Positions 1 through 8,566 of a stretch of 37,533 bases of DNA are shown piece by piece. Positions within the stretch are counted from its first letter, which is position 1. Every line of letters starts with the position of its first letter. The notes beneath the pieces are model-generated. The model had not been told where the DNA came from. It did no database searches and saw only the letters and a list, made by a program, of their open reading frames with translations. The stretch is from NCBI RefSeq assembly GCF_009765775.1, contig NZ_LMUU01000215.1, positions 24,781 to 62,313 on the forward strand. Direction: 5' to 3'. The stretch comes from Beijerinckia sp. L45. GTDB taxonomy: Bacteria; Pseudomonadota; Alphaproteobacteria; Rhizobiales; Beijerinckiaceae. Both the position numbers and the translations under genes were made by a program.

Positions 1-1
1 T

Positions 2-1579
2 ATCTTCGTGATCGGATTCCTGGTCACGGTATTCGTCTCGTTCGGCTTGGCGCCATTCCTAGGCCAGAACTTCTTCCCGAGCACTGAGTCGCCGCAGATC
101 AAGCTCCATGTCCGCGCTCAGACGGGCACGCGTATTGAAGAGACCGCCAGCCTCGTCGATCACATCGAGGATGCCGTACGCGCGGTGCTTCCGCCTGGGT
201 CTATCGATACCGTGGTCGACAACATCGGCCTACCGATCAGTGGCATCAACGTGGCCTACGGCAATTCAGGGACGATCGGCGTCGACGATACAGACGTATT
301 GATATCTTTGAAGCCGGAGTATGCGAGCCGGACGGACGGCTTCGTCAACACGCTTCGGGAGCGGCTGCAACGTCAGTTTCCGGGAATTGCGTTCTCGTTC
401 CTTCCCGCCGATATCGTCAGCCAGATCCTGAACTTCGGGCTTCCTGCGCCGATCGACGTACAGGTGATCGGCAACAAGGCGGAAGAGAATCGGGCCTATG
501 CCGAGAAGATCTTCAAGCGAATCAGCCTCGTCTCCGGCGTGGCCGATCCGCGGATCCAGCAGGTCTTCAACGCGCCGACGCTTAACGTCGATGTCGATCG
601 CTCGATGGCGAGCGACATGGGATTGACCGAACGCGACGTCGCGACGAGCTTGCAGGTCACGCTCGCGGGCAGCATCCAGACGTCGCCGACCTTCTGGCTC
701 AACCCGAAGAATGGCGTATCCTATCCTATCGTCGTGCAGGCGCCGCAATATTGGATCGACTCGCTCGGCAAGCTCGGCAACGTCCAGGTCTCCGGGAAGA
801 CCGGACCGAAGCCACTCGGTGGGTTCTCGACGACCAGCCGCACCACCACGGCTGCTGTCGTCTCGCACTACAATGTGCAGCCCGTCATCGATATCTACGG
901 CACCACGCATGATCGCGACCTCGGTGCTGTGGCCGGCGACATCCAGAAGGTCCTCGACGACACAGCCAAGGAGGTGCCGATCGGGTCGACTGTGGTGTTG
1001 CGGGGGCAGATCACCACCATGACCGCCGCCTATAACCAGCTTTACGCCGGCTTGGCACTGGCCGTCGTCCTCATCTACCTGCTGGTCGTCGTGAACTTCC
1101 AGTCCTGGCTCGATCCGTTCGTCATTGTCAGCGCGTTGCCGGCGGCCATGGCGGGGATAGTCTGGATGCTGTTCGTTACGCATACGACGCTGTCGGTGCC
1201 CGCCCTCACCGGCGCCATCATGTGTATGGGTGTCGCAACCGCCAACAGCATCCTCGTCATTAGCTTCGCCCGCGAGCGCCTCGCCGAGGGCGCGGATGCG
1301 CTGACCGCAGCAATCGATGCAGGCTTCACCCGTTTCCGGCCGGTTCTCATGACGGCGCTCGCGATGATCATCGGCATGGCTCCGATGGCGCTGAGCGCCG
1401 AACAGAACGCGCCGCTCGGCCGTGCGGTCATCGGCGGCCTGATGTGCTCGACAATCGCGACGCTTCTATTCGTACCCGTCGTCTTCATGATGGTCCATTC
1501 GCGTGTGCAGAAAACGTCCGACGCGACGGGTCCGCATGCCCCCGCTAACAGCGCCGAAGCGGCGGCATCGCACCCATAA
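2..1579 (+). CDS. RND-family efflux pump inner-membrane subunit, C-terminal half (5' truncated by window edge)
   Basis: This is the inner-membrane proton/drug antiporter of a tripartite pump, HAE1/AcrB-like or the related multidrug/metabolite RND class. The frame is open from base 2 with no start codon, so the gene begins outside the window; about 525 of the roughly 1050 residues usual for the family are present. The visible part opens inside a membrane segment equivalent to TM7 and runs into the second periplasmic porter domain, with the family motif QIKLHVRAQTGTRIEETA just after the membrane. Five closely spaced hydrophobic helices follow, from about residue 335 to 500, matching TM8-TM12. 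The adaptor gene starts 13 bases after its stop, so the three efflux genes form one operon. The substrate cannot be told from this half. The family call is firm. Confidence 0.95.
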   Translation: MFVIGFLVTVFVSFGLAPFLGQNFFPSTESPQIKLHVRAQTGTRIEETASLVDHIEDAVRAVLPPGSIDTVVDNIGLPISGINVAYGNSGTIGVDDTDVLISLKPEYASRTDGFVNTLRERLQRQFPGIAFSFLPADIVSQILNFGLPAPIDVQVIGNKAEENRAYAEKIFKRISLVSGVADPRIQQVFNAPTLNVDVDRSMASDMGLTERDVATSLQVTLAGSIQTSPTFWLNPKNGVSYPIVVQAPQYWIDSLGKLGNVQVSGKTGPKPLGGFSTTSRTTTAAVVSHYNVQPVIDIYGTTHDRDLGAVAGDIQKVLDDTAKEVPIGSTVVLRGQITTMTAAYNQLYAGLALAVVLIYLLVVVNFQSWLDPFVIVSALPAAMAGIVWMLFVTHTTLSVPALTGAIMCMGVATANSILVISFARERLAEGADALTAAIDAGFTRFRPVLMTALAMIIGMAPMALSAEQNAPLGRAVIGGLMCSTIATLLFVPVVFMMVHSRVQKTSDATGPHAPANSAEAAASHP

Positions 1580-1592
1580 CAAGGATTGAGTC

Positions 1593-2795
1593 ATGTCGCC
1601 GATCGAAGGTCAGAAGCGATCCAGGAAAGTCTGGATACGCCTCCTCCTTGCCGCGATGGTTCTCGGGGGCGTTGCCGCCTACGGCATCGTTGATCGCGAT
1701 CATAGCGAGGCGAAGCTCGCGCAATGGACGCATCAGCAGGCGGTTCCCAGCGTCGATCTCGTGACACCGAGGCATCCGACCGACGTCCAACACCTGACTT
1801 TACCTGCCGATGTCGAAGCCTTCTACACCGCACCGATCCACGCCCGGGTCAGCGGCTACGTGAAGATGTGGTACTATGACATCGGCGCCAAGGTGCAAGC
1901 CGGCGATGTGTTGGCCCGCATCGATACGCCGGATCTTGACCAGCAAACCGAGCAGGCGCGCGGCGAACTCGCCAAAGCACAGGCCGATCTCAACCTTGCG
2001 CAGTTGACGGCCGCGCGCTGGAAGGAGCTCCGCGTGTCTCAGGCCGTCTCACAGCAGACCGCAGACGAGAAGACAGGCGACGCACTGGCAAAAAAAGCGC
2101 AGGTCGATGCGGCGCAGGCCAATGTCGACCGCCTAAAGGCGCTGCAGAGCTTCAAGGATATCGCCGCGCCCTTCGACGGTGTCGTTACGGCGCGTCGAAT
2201 CGACGTCGGCGCACTGGTGTCCTCGAGCAATGCCAGCCAGCCTGGGCTGTTCGACGTCGCTTCGGTGGAGAAGATGCGCGTGTACGTCCGCGTGCCGCAG
2301 GTCTACACCGCGAGCCTCAAGAAAGGCATGGTGGTGACGCTGACCATGCCGCAGTATCCAGGCCGGACATTCAAGGCGGTGCTGACGACCACCGCCGATG
2401 CCATCTCGCAGGAGTCCCGCGCGTTGCTCGTCGAGCTCGACCTCGACAACAAGGACAAGTTGCTGTCGCCTGGTGCTTATGCACAGGCACGTTTCGATCT
2501 GCCGCTCGATGCCAAGAAGCTCGTGGTGCCCTCGGGCGCCGTCATCTTCCGCAATGCGGCGCCCGAGGTCGCTGTGGTTGGTGATGATGACAAAGTCACG
2601 ATGAAACCGATCGAGATCACGTTGGATACGGGAACGACCGTCGAAATCGCGGGTGGTCTGAGCCTCGCCGACAGGATCGTTACAAGCCCATCGGATTCCC
2701 TTGCCTCGGGTGACGTCGTACAGGTCGCGACAGTCGACGGCAAGAATGCCAGCAAGTCGATTGGTGATCAGGCCTCTCGAGGTGCCGCGGAATGA
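1593..2795 (+). CDS. RND efflux periplasmic adaptor (membrane fusion protein, HlyD/AcrA type)
   Basis: A periplasmic adaptor of 400 residues, the normal size, linking the RND pump to the outer-membrane channel. An N-terminal hydrophobic segment (about residues 10-30) anchors or exports it. The first half of the lipoyl domain (VSGYVKMWYYDIGAKVQAGD) is followed by an Ala/Gln/Lys-rich alpha-helical hairpin (about residues 110-185) and the second lipoyl half (APFDGVVTARRIDVGALV). Beta-barrel and membrane-proximal domains complete the chain. It starts at an ATG 13 bases after the pump stop, and its TGA overlaps the start of the outer-membrane factor (ATGA), which implies translational coupling. 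The order pump, adaptor, channel is less common than adaptor first but does not affect function. Confidence 0.93.
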   Translation: MSPIEGQKRSRKVWIRLLLAAMVLGGVAAYGIVDRDHSEAKLAQWTHQQAVPSVDLVTPRHPTDVQHLTLPADVEAFYTAPIHARVSGYVKMWYYDIGAKVQAGDVLARIDTPDLDQQTEQARGELAKAQADLNLAQLTAARWKELRVSQAVSQQTADEKTGDALAKKAQVDAAQANVDRLKALQSFKDIAAPFDGVVTARRIDVGALVSSSNASQPGLFDVASVEKMRVYVRVPQVYTASLKKGMVVTLTMPQYPGRTFKAVLTTTADAISQESRALLVELDLDNKDKLLSPGAYAQARFDLPLDAKKLVVPSGAVIFRNAAPEVAVVGDDDKVTMKPIEITLDTGTTVEIAGGLSLADRIVTSPSDSLASGDVVQVATVDGKNASKSIGDQASRGAAE

Positions 2796-4255
2796 AGTCC
2801 GTCTCATGGGCCGGCGTCTTGATCTCGGCGCTCGTCCTGTCGGCTTGCGATCTCGCCCCGAACTATGCACCGCCGAAGGTCGATCTTCCCGCTAAGTTCA
2901 AGGAGGATGCCGGCTGGCGTGTTGCGCATCCCTCTGACGACCTTCCGCGCGGTGCGTGGTGGACGGCGTTCAAGGACCCTACCCTTAATGCGCTCGAGCC
3001 GCAGATCGAGGAGGCCAATCAGAACCTCGCGAATGCGCTCGCCAATTATCAGCAGGCCCGCACCAACGTCGAACAGGCACAGGCCGGCCTGTATCCTTCG
3101 CTGGAGCAGGACACCACCGTCACCACCAACCGCCAGTCCGATCACCGGCCGCTGCGTTCGGCCGATCAACCGACGCATTATGGCGCCAACACGCTCGACG
3201 TGCAGGCAAGCTACGAAGTCGATCTCTGGGGCCGCGTCCGCGATACGATCAAGGCCAACGCCGACCAGGCTCAAGCCGAGGCGGCGGTCCTTGAAAGCGT
3301 GAGGTTGAGCCTCCATGCCGAACTTGCCCGCGATTATCTCAACCTTCGCGGCCTCGATCGGGAAGCGCGGCTGCTGCGGGATACCGCCAAAGCCTACGGG
3401 GATGCCCTGACGCTGACGCAGAACCGGCTTGCCGGGAAGATCGCCTCCCCGATAGACGTTGCGCGCGCTCAGTCCCAGCTTGCGACGGCCCAGGCTTTGA
3501 TCGACGACACTGCTGCGCGTCGTGCTCTCTTGGAGCATGCGATCGCCACGTTGGTGGGTAAGCCGGCATCATCGTTCACCCTGCCGGTCTCCGTGGCTGC
3601 GATCGCATCGCCGCGCCGACCTACGGCAGTGCCCTCGACGCTGCTGGAGCGCCGCCCCGATATCTCTGCGGCGGAGCGGGCAGTCGCCGCCGCGAACGAG
3701 CAGATCGGCGTCGCCAAGGCCGCGTTCTATCCGCGCTTCTTCCTCAATCTGTCCGGCGGCACACAGGATACAGGCTTCCACCTTCTTGATCTGAAGAATG
3801 AGTTGTTCTCGATCGGGCCCTCCGTGAACCTGCCCATCTTCGACGGTGGGAAGCGGACGGCGCAGCTCGAACTCGCCACGGCGTTCCGCGACGGCGCCGT
3901 CGCACAGTATCGCGGGCGCGTGCTGCAGGCAGTCCAGGAGGTCGAGGATGCGCTTGCTCTTGATCGCTTGCTTACGCTCGAAGCCAAGCATACGGCCGAC
4001 GCCGAGGCAGCGGCGAAGAAGGTGCTGGATCTGTCATTGACGCTCTATCGCGACGGCGCGACCACCTACCTCGACGTCGTCACCGCACAGACGACGGCGC
4101 TTGACGCGGAGAGGACCGGCCTGTTGCTCGCCACCCGCCGGTCGCAAACCAGTGTTGCCCTGATTCTCGCCCTTGGCGGTGGCTGGACAGTGCCGGTGCA
4201 GCTTGCAGAAACACCGGTGTCGACTGTCGATCTGATCAAGCAATTGGGTCACTGA
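2792..4255 (+). CDS. RND efflux outer-membrane lipoprotein, NodT/OprM family
   Basis: A TolC-like outer-membrane exit duct of 487 residues, usual for the family. The N-terminus is a lipoprotein signal whose lipobox LSAC sits near residue 19, followed by the NodT-family opening NYAPPKVDLPAKF. Two similar halves follow, each with long heptad-like helices; typical elements are YEVDLWGRVRDTIKAN, LLERRPDISAAERAVAAANE and GPSVNLPIFDGGKRTAQLE. The start ATG overlaps the adaptor stop by four bases. It closes the efflux operon, and the next gene remnant faces it from the other strand. The family call is secure; the exported compound is unknown. Confidence 0.94.
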   Translation: MKSVSWAGVLISALVLSACDLAPNYAPPKVDLPAKFKEDAGWRVAHPSDDLPRGAWWTAFKDPTLNALEPQIEEANQNLANALANYQQARTNVEQAQAGLYPSLEQDTTVTTNRQSDHRPLRSADQPTHYGANTLDVQASYEVDLWGRVRDTIKANADQAQAEAAVLESVRLSLHAELARDYLNLRGLDREARLLRDTAKAYGDALTLTQNRLAGKIASPIDVARAQSQLATAQALIDDTAARRALLEHAIATLVGKPASSFTLPVSVAAIASPRRPTAVPSTLLERRPDISAAERAVAAANEQIGVAKAAFYPRFFLNLSGGTQDTGFHLLDLKNELFSIGPSVNLPIFDGGKRTAQLELATAFRDGAVAQYRGRVLQAVQEVEDALALDRLLTLEAKHTADAEAAAKKVLDLSLTLYRDGATTYLDVVTAQTTALDAERTGLLLATRRSQTSVALILALGGGWTVPVQLAETPVSTVDLIKQLGH

Positions 4256-4293
4256 CCGGCGCGGCGACCGGAAAATGACAATGGCGTGCGCCA

Positions 4294-4925
4294 TCAAGAA
4301 CGATCGGGCCGCAAAGCGAAGCCAACGCCGCGCACGTTCCTAATCAGGGACATCTCCCCTTCGGTATCGACCTTACGCCGCAAGGTCCCTACGTGGACAT
4401 CTACGATGTTCGTAGCGACCGAACCCTTGAAGTCCCAAGCATCCTCAAGGATCATCGCGCGTGTGATGACTTGGTCGGGGCCCCGCATCATGTACTCGAG
4501 GAGGGTGAACTCGCGTGGCGCGAGGGCCACCGCTCGGCCGCCGCGAAGCACCGTGCGCTCGACCACGTCCATCGTGAGGTTGCCGACGGTGAGCAACATG
4601 ACCCGTATATCGGTCGTGCGCCGCTGCAGCGATTCCACGCGCGCGATCAGCTCACCCACCGCGAACGGCTTACCAGGTAGTCGCCGCCGCCAGCGTTCAG
4701 TCCAGCGATCCGGTCGTCGACCGAGATGAGCGAGGATATGACGACGACGGGCGGAGGGTTCCCATCGCGTCTTAGACGCCTGACGATCGCGATGCTGTCG
4801 CTCTTGCCGATGAGACGGTCCAAGATCAGATTGTGGGCTGGTCCAGGGCAGCTGCTTGCAGAACTTCGCCTTCCGTCTGCAGGATCGAGACGATGTAGGA
4901 TTCCTGCGCGAAGGCCCAGACTAAG
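4294..4925 (-). pseudogene. Degenerate OmpR/PhoB-type response regulator
   Basis: The 3' part (4294-4659) encodes an intact winged-helix DNA-binding domain of the OmpR family, with recognisable stretches APREFTLLEYMMRG, VDVHVGTLRRKVD and IRNVRGVGFAL. Upstream on the same strand the receiver domain can be read only in pieces. NLILDRLIGKSDSIAIVRRL through GLNAGGGDYLV is open, but the expected KPF motif lies one frame away, so a base appears lost near 4672. A TGA at 4826-4828 interrupts the join to an earlier piece, ESYIVSILQTEGEVLQAA, which matches the receiver's first helix. I infer a response regulator broken by at least two indels. It converges on the efflux operon and may once have controlled it. 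A shortened DNA-binding-only protein from the 3' part cannot be excluded. Confidence 0.75.
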
Positions 4926-5373
4926 TACCCAACCTTATAACCGTATGGACGGGCACCGGGCTCCGGCCCTTGATCACGCGCGACCTGTTGAAGCTCGGCT
5001 TAACCGATGCGAGTTCGCGTATCAGGCCGACAGTTTGCGGTAAAAGCATCGCCGCCAAGTAGGCGGCGAAGCAGCGTTGCAGCGCCAACGGGCGAGCGTC
5101 ATCCAGCATGGTAGCGGCTGCAGAAGCATCCGAAATCAGGAACCTTTCGGCACGGACCTCACACTGCAGGTCGGGCTGTCGCGGAGCCAGGATCTCGGTG
5201 TCTTCAGATTCGCCGGGAGGCAGCTTTACGTAAAATTCGACGCTGCATGGAAACGCATCGCGTAGTCTTCGCTCTCGTCCTTTCCTTCGGTAGGTCAAGC
5301 CAAGCAAAGCCAGCATGTCCGGCCACATGGCCTGAACCGCCCGGTTTTCGACGAGATCGGCCTCGATGATCAC
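4921..5373 (-). CDS. Doubtful hypothetical ORF in a decayed region
   Basis: An open frame of 150 codons starting at GTG, with no domain I recognise. It has an acidic start (IIEADLVENRAVQ), a basic middle and an Ala/Leu-rich segment (LQRCFAAYLAAMLL). The frame stays open for only nine codons upstream of the GTG before a TGA. No good ribosome-binding site is visible. Base use is less coherent than in the flanking genes, and both neighbours look broken or tiny, so this may be a remnant or chance frame. It is listed because it is the only sizeable frame in the tract. Confidence 0.25.
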   Translation of the reverse strand: MIIEADLVENRAVQAMWPDMLALLGLTYRRKGRERRLRDAFPCSVEFYVKLPPGESEDTEILAPRQPDLQCEVRAERFLISDASAAATMLDDARPLALQRCFAAYLAAMLLPQTVGLIRELASVKPSFNRSRVIKGRSPVPVHTVIRLGT

Positions 5374-5486
5374 CCATCCAGCTGTCGACCCGTCGACACT
5401 TCAAAGCTTATCTTAGCTTTTGACGTTATCCGCTCAGGACCACAGTGATTTAGCGGTCGCGATGACCGGTATCGTGTTGGAAGACA

Positions 5487-5720
5487 TCAATTGCGGCCGC
5501 CGACGGGTCCGCCCGTGGCGGTGCCGCATCGGCGAGCGCCGGTTCCGTAGGATACCCCATCGCAGCGTCCGTTCGCGGCGACGCCCGGCTCGCGATGCGC
5601 ACGAGGATACGTCCGTTCGTAAGCAGCGCCTGCATTAAGGTAATCCGGTGTCCCGGCCCAGGCAGCCTGATAAGAGATGCAAACACCGACAATCACGCAC
5701 GCGACTTGGAGCTTAATCAT
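5487..5720 (-). CDS. Small putative exported protein, no recognised family
   Basis: A 77-residue frame starting at ATG 5720. Residues 1-22 form a good Sec signal peptide: a positively charged start (MIKLQ), a hydrophobic core, and a small-residue cleavage site ending AWAG. The mature part begins TPDYLNAGAAYERTYPRAH and then becomes Gly/Arg-rich. That Gly/Arg-rich tail could reflect a frameshift out of a longer ancestral frame, since the opening looks more natural than the end. Longer upstream starts exist in the same frame but would spoil the signal peptide. No function can be assigned. Confidence 0.45.
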   Translation of the reverse strand: MIKLQVACVIVGVCISYQAAWAGTPDYLNAGAAYERTYPRAHREPGVAANGRCDGVSYGTGARRCGTATGGPVGGRN

Positions 5721-6248
5721 CGGAACACCTTTACTATAATCACAAGTGACGCTCGCAAAAAGCAGCCGTCCTAGCAACTAAAGATTTCTTTAAAGTCAGC
5801 CCCCTGGCATTGCGAACCGTATATGCTTTGCCGGTCGTGTTTGCATTGGCTTAGCCGCTTCATAACTTGCCGCCGCTGTAGCGATTATGCAAAAGGCTCG
5901 TCGTCAGCGGCAGAGCCATCTTCCTTCAAGTTGACAGAAAGAGCCGAGCGAGTTGCCTGGATGGCCGCTAATCACTTCACACGGCGAAGATCGAACCAGT
6001 CGCCGATAGATCGCTCCCGAAGGTACACAAATGATGCTGTACGGCCGCTATGGACAGTGCCGACCGGTGTCGGCCACCGCATCCGCAAGCTCCACAAAGT
6101 ATCCGGCCCGAAGGTTGACCGCTCCGCCTGAAAGGTAGTCTGAAGCCGCATTTGTCTGCGAATTGGTCGACGCACACACGGATTTCTGGGGGAGTGTCGA
6201 CGTAGGCGTGCTTGCTACTAGGCTCCCTGAACGACGCAAATGGGGTCG
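5721..6248. other. Non-coding or decayed stretch
   Basis: About 530 bases between the small exported protein and the molybdopterin oxidoreductase. Frames on both strands are short, have no ribosome-binding site, and switch composition within themselves. I recognise no domain. Several overlapping short minus-strand frames between 5970 and 6240 may be remains of an older gene, but none is readable enough to name. Confidence 0.5.
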
Positions 6249-7025
6249 TTAGATTCCGCCGAAAAAGTTGAATCCCTTCTGCTCCCAGTAACCGGGCTTG
6301 TAGCTGTTGGTGACTTCGATCGCCGTGATCCATTTCGGGTTCTTGTATCCCAGCTTCGTCGCCATCCGCAGGCGCAGCGGATACCCGTAGAGATCGGGCA
6401 GGATCTCCTTCGCGTATTTGGTCGCAAGTAGGGTCTGAGGATGCAACGCGGTCGCCATGTCGATGATGCTGGGATAATTGTCGGCGGTCTGGAAGACGAC
6501 GTACCGCGCCTTCAGATCTGCCCCGACGCGTTCGAGAAACGTGCGAAGCCTCACCCCCGACCATTGGCCGATGTAATCCCAACCTTCCACGCAGACATGG
6601 CGGATGATCATGTCCGTCTCAGGCAGCGTCGCAATCTGGGCGCCGCTCCAAGGTTTTTTGTCCGCGATCAATCCCGCGAGTTCCAAGCGCCATGACGCGC
6701 CATCGATCGGCTTGACGTCGGCGACGTCATAATAGGCGTTGAAGGTCGGTGGTTTGAGGACCATCGATTCAGGATAGGTCGGCGCCAGTTTGTTGGGATC
6801 GAACAGGAACGCCTGCACGCCGTCGTTGAACGAAGAGATCGACTGTAGCGCCGATTCTACGGCTTCCGGACGACCGACGTCACAACCCGTCAGCATCGTC
6901 AGGGCGCCGAGCGATAGACCGCCGCGCAACAAACCACGCCGTTCGATCGAAGCCACCAGCGCGTGATGATCATCCAGGACCTGCTTGCCTGGCACGGTGC
7001 GAGGTCGGAAAAGGGACTTCATCAT
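6249..7025 (-). CDS. Tat-exported molybdopterin-dependent oxidoreductase, sulfite oxidase/MsrP (YedY) superfamily
   Basis: A periplasmic molybdenum-cofactor enzyme of about 258 residues. The cofactor-domain signature RHVCVEGWDYIGQWSGVRL is present, with the Cys that ligates molybdenum in this superfamily. Near the N-terminus a twin-arginine segment (ERRGLLRGGLSLGALTML) is followed by TGC, so the protein could be a Tat-exported lipoprotein. Other family-like stretches are FQTADNYPSIIDM, PLRLRMATKLGYKNPKWI and the C-terminal YWEQKGFNFFGGI. Two in-frame ATGs (7025 and 7022) overlap the stop of the upstream cytochrome b561 gene, so the two are coupled and the cytochrome probably supplies or takes the electrons. 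The open frame extends further upstream but only inside the cytochrome gene. The substrate is unknown; methionine sulfoxide reduction is one family activity. Confidence 0.88.
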   Translation of the reverse strand: MMKSLFRPRTVPGKQVLDDHHALVASIERRGLLRGGLSLGALTMLTGCDVGRPEAVESALQSISSFNDGVQAFLFDPNKLAPTYPESMVLKPPTFNAYYDVADVKPIDGASWRLELAGLIADKKPWSGAQIATLPETDMIIRHVCVEGWDYIGQWSGVRLRTFLERVGADLKARYVVFQTADNYPSIIDMATALHPQTLLATKYAKEILPDLYGYPLRLRMATKLGYKNPKWITAIEVTNSYKPGYWEQKGFNFFGGI

Positions 7026-7690
7026 GGTTTCTGCTCCTTCGGAAGCCGGGGCCCGCCTGTCAGCATCGCCCAGATTGTCCTCGGCACGATCAGCGCGAGC
7101 GCGACATGCACGATAAGGAAACCGACGAGGATCGCCATGCCGGCGAAGTGGGTGATGCGTGCGCCTTGGAAACCACCGAACAGCGAGACGAGCCAAGACA
7201 GCTGAACGGGCTTCCAGATCGCGAAGCCGGTCACGACCTGTACCACGCCGGCAAGGATGGCGACGATGTAGAGAACCTTCTGCACGCCGTTGTAGATCGT
7301 GATATCGTCATGGGCGAACTTTAACCGAAGCGTGTCGCGGATCGTGTGGAGGATATCGCTTATTCGGATCGGGAGAAGGCGCTCGCGGAAGCGTCCGACG
7401 GCGAAGCCGTAGACGAGATAGGCAAGGCCGTTGAGCATGAGAAGCCACATGCCGGCGAAATGCCACTGCAGGCTCTCGGGCGCCCAACCGCCGAGGCGGT
7501 AGGTGCCACTGAAGTGAAGCCCCTTGATGATGACGGAATCGTCGTAGATTCCCCAGCCGGACGTGATCATGACGATCATGACGACGGCGTTGGTCCAGTG
7601 CATCAGGCGCACCGGCAAGGGGTGCAGTCTTCGAAGCCTGGATCGCGACAGTCTTATGGAATCGCCATCCACAATGGCTGCATCACTCAT
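7022..7690 (-). CDS. Cytochrome b561-type di-heme membrane protein
   Basis: A 222-residue membrane protein with four hydrophobic helices (about residues 30-50, 78-100, 128-150 and 178-205). Histidines placed for b-heme ligation include RLMHWTNAV in helix 1, LQWHFAG at the start of helix 2, and THFAG plus VHVAL in helix 4. This fits the cytochrome b561/Ni-Fe-hydrogenase cytochrome b subunit family, which passes electrons between the quinone pool and a periplasmic enzyme. Its stop overlaps the start of the molybdopterin oxidoreductase, so that enzyme is the likely partner. It is not the MsrQ type usually paired with MsrP. It is divergent from the PRC-barrel gene across 111 bases. Confidence 0.88.
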   Translation of the reverse strand: MSDAAIVDGDSIRLSRSRLRRLHPLPVRLMHWTNAVVMIVMITSGWGIYDDSVIIKGLHFSGTYRLGGWAPESLQWHFAGMWLLMLNGLAYLVYGFAVGRFRERLLPIRISDILHTIRDTLRLKFAHDDITIYNGVQKVLYIVAILAGVVQVVTGFAIWKPVQLSWLVSLFGGFQGARITHFAGMAILVGFLIVHVALALIVPRTIWAMLTGGPRLPKEQKP

Positions 7691-7801
7691 TGCTCTGTCT
7701 CCACCTTGTTTGTCGAAACCTGTAACGCTGGAGCCGATCAGCGCGAATGAGGGTTATGGCGGTGCCCCGAAACGGCATTACCCGTTCTCGGCCTAACTAG
7801 G

Positions 7802-8374
7802 ATGCAGGACATCATGATAGCCCATCTGCAAGACGCCGCGATGAGAAGTCCGCTACGCGAAGCGCTGAAGTGCCTGTCTCCCGCGCTCCTAGTTGTTTCG
7901 CTCGCGATAGGCCCTCAGGTTACAGGCGCCATGATTTTTCTTGCCGCGTCGGCCGGGTTCGACGCGGCGACAGCGGGCAGTGGAACGCAGACCGACAAGC
8001 CTGACGGTGCGGACGCCGGCGACGAAGATGATGACGACGATAGGAAGGTCCGGCAACCCGTGCGCGTCGGCGATCTGATCGGCAGAGATGTGATCGCCCC
8101 TGTCGAGAGCCAGGATCTTCTCGGTCACGTCACAAAGGTCGTACAGACCGGAGACGGCCCAACGTTTGTTATGACTTACGGGGGCCATTTCGGCTTCGGC
8201 ACCCATCTCGTCTGCGTGCCCGCGGATACGTTGGCCCTGACCGGCTACGCGATCCAGGCCAAAGGCATCAGTCCAGACGAGCTCGGCAAGCTTCCGGACT
8301 GCGATGGCGCCTCTGGCAAGCCGCTTGACGCGAGCGCGATGATCGAAATGAAACTCGCGAAGCCCGCGCATTAG
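7802..8374 (+). CDS. PRC-barrel-domain protein, membrane-anchored or exported
   Basis: A 190-residue protein with a hydrophobic N-terminal segment (about residues 27-55) that could be a signal anchor. A very acidic linker with a run of Asp/Glu (DAGDEDDDDD) follows. The globular part (about residues 85-165, from VRVGDLIGRDV through LLGHVTKVVQTGDG to VCVPADTLALTGY) has the PRC-barrel pattern of a short beta-barrel. Such domains in exported alphaproteobacterial proteins are often uncharacterised. The start could be ATG 7802 or an internal ATG at 7841; neither has a strong ribosome-binding site. It is divergent from the cytochrome/molybdoenzyme pair and may share its regulation. A palindromic repeat follows immediately after its stop. 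Confidence 0.7.
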   Translation: MQDIMIAHLQDAAMRSPLREALKCLSPALLVVSLAIGPQVTGAMIFLAASAGFDAATAGSGTQTDKPDGADAGDEDDDDDRKVRQPVRVGDLIGRDVIAPVESQDLLGHVTKVVQTGDGPTFVMTYGGHFGFGTHLVCVPADTLALTGYAIQAKGISPDELGKLPDCDGASGKPLDASAMIEMKLAKPAH

Positions 8375-8421
8375 AGCGCTTTCCGCATTGGTGGAATCAC
8401 CAAGGCGATCAGAAATCGCTC
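8374..8421. repeat. Palindromic intergenic element, possible bidirectional terminator
   Basis: This 48-base imperfect palindrome has outer arms GAGCG/CGCTC and an inner perfect hairpin TTGGTG-GAAT-CACCAA. The layout (GCGCTTTCCG, then GTGGAATCAC, then the return arm) resembles dispersed intergenic palindromes that I recall from Hyphomicrobiales genomes. It lies between two convergent genes, and the plus-strand copy is followed by an A-rich stretch. A role in transcription termination is inferred. Confidence 0.6.
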
Positions 8422-8454
8422 TCTTCTCAAAAAATCGGCCGGCGAAACACTCTT

Positions 8455-8492
8455 CGCGCGACCGGCTCTCATCCGCATGTCGCGCGACCGGC
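8455..8492. repeat. 12-bp direct repeat CGCGCGACCGGC, two copies
   Basis: Exact copies occupy 8455-8466 and 8481-8492, 26 bases start to start, in the spacer between the PRC-barrel gene and the flippase gene. They could be protein-binding sites or a small duplication. Function is unknown. Confidence 0.4.
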
Positions 8493-8566
8493 AGAGAGGT
8501 GTAACAGCCTTATGACTTGCCATCGCCATGCTGCCTTCTTGGGCGGCCGCAAAAGCAAATGACCAA

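Noticed and set aside
5403-5420. Small AT-rich hairpin AAAGCT/AGCTTT as a terminator
   Set aside because: Only six base pairs, AT-rich and not linked to a convincing gene end.
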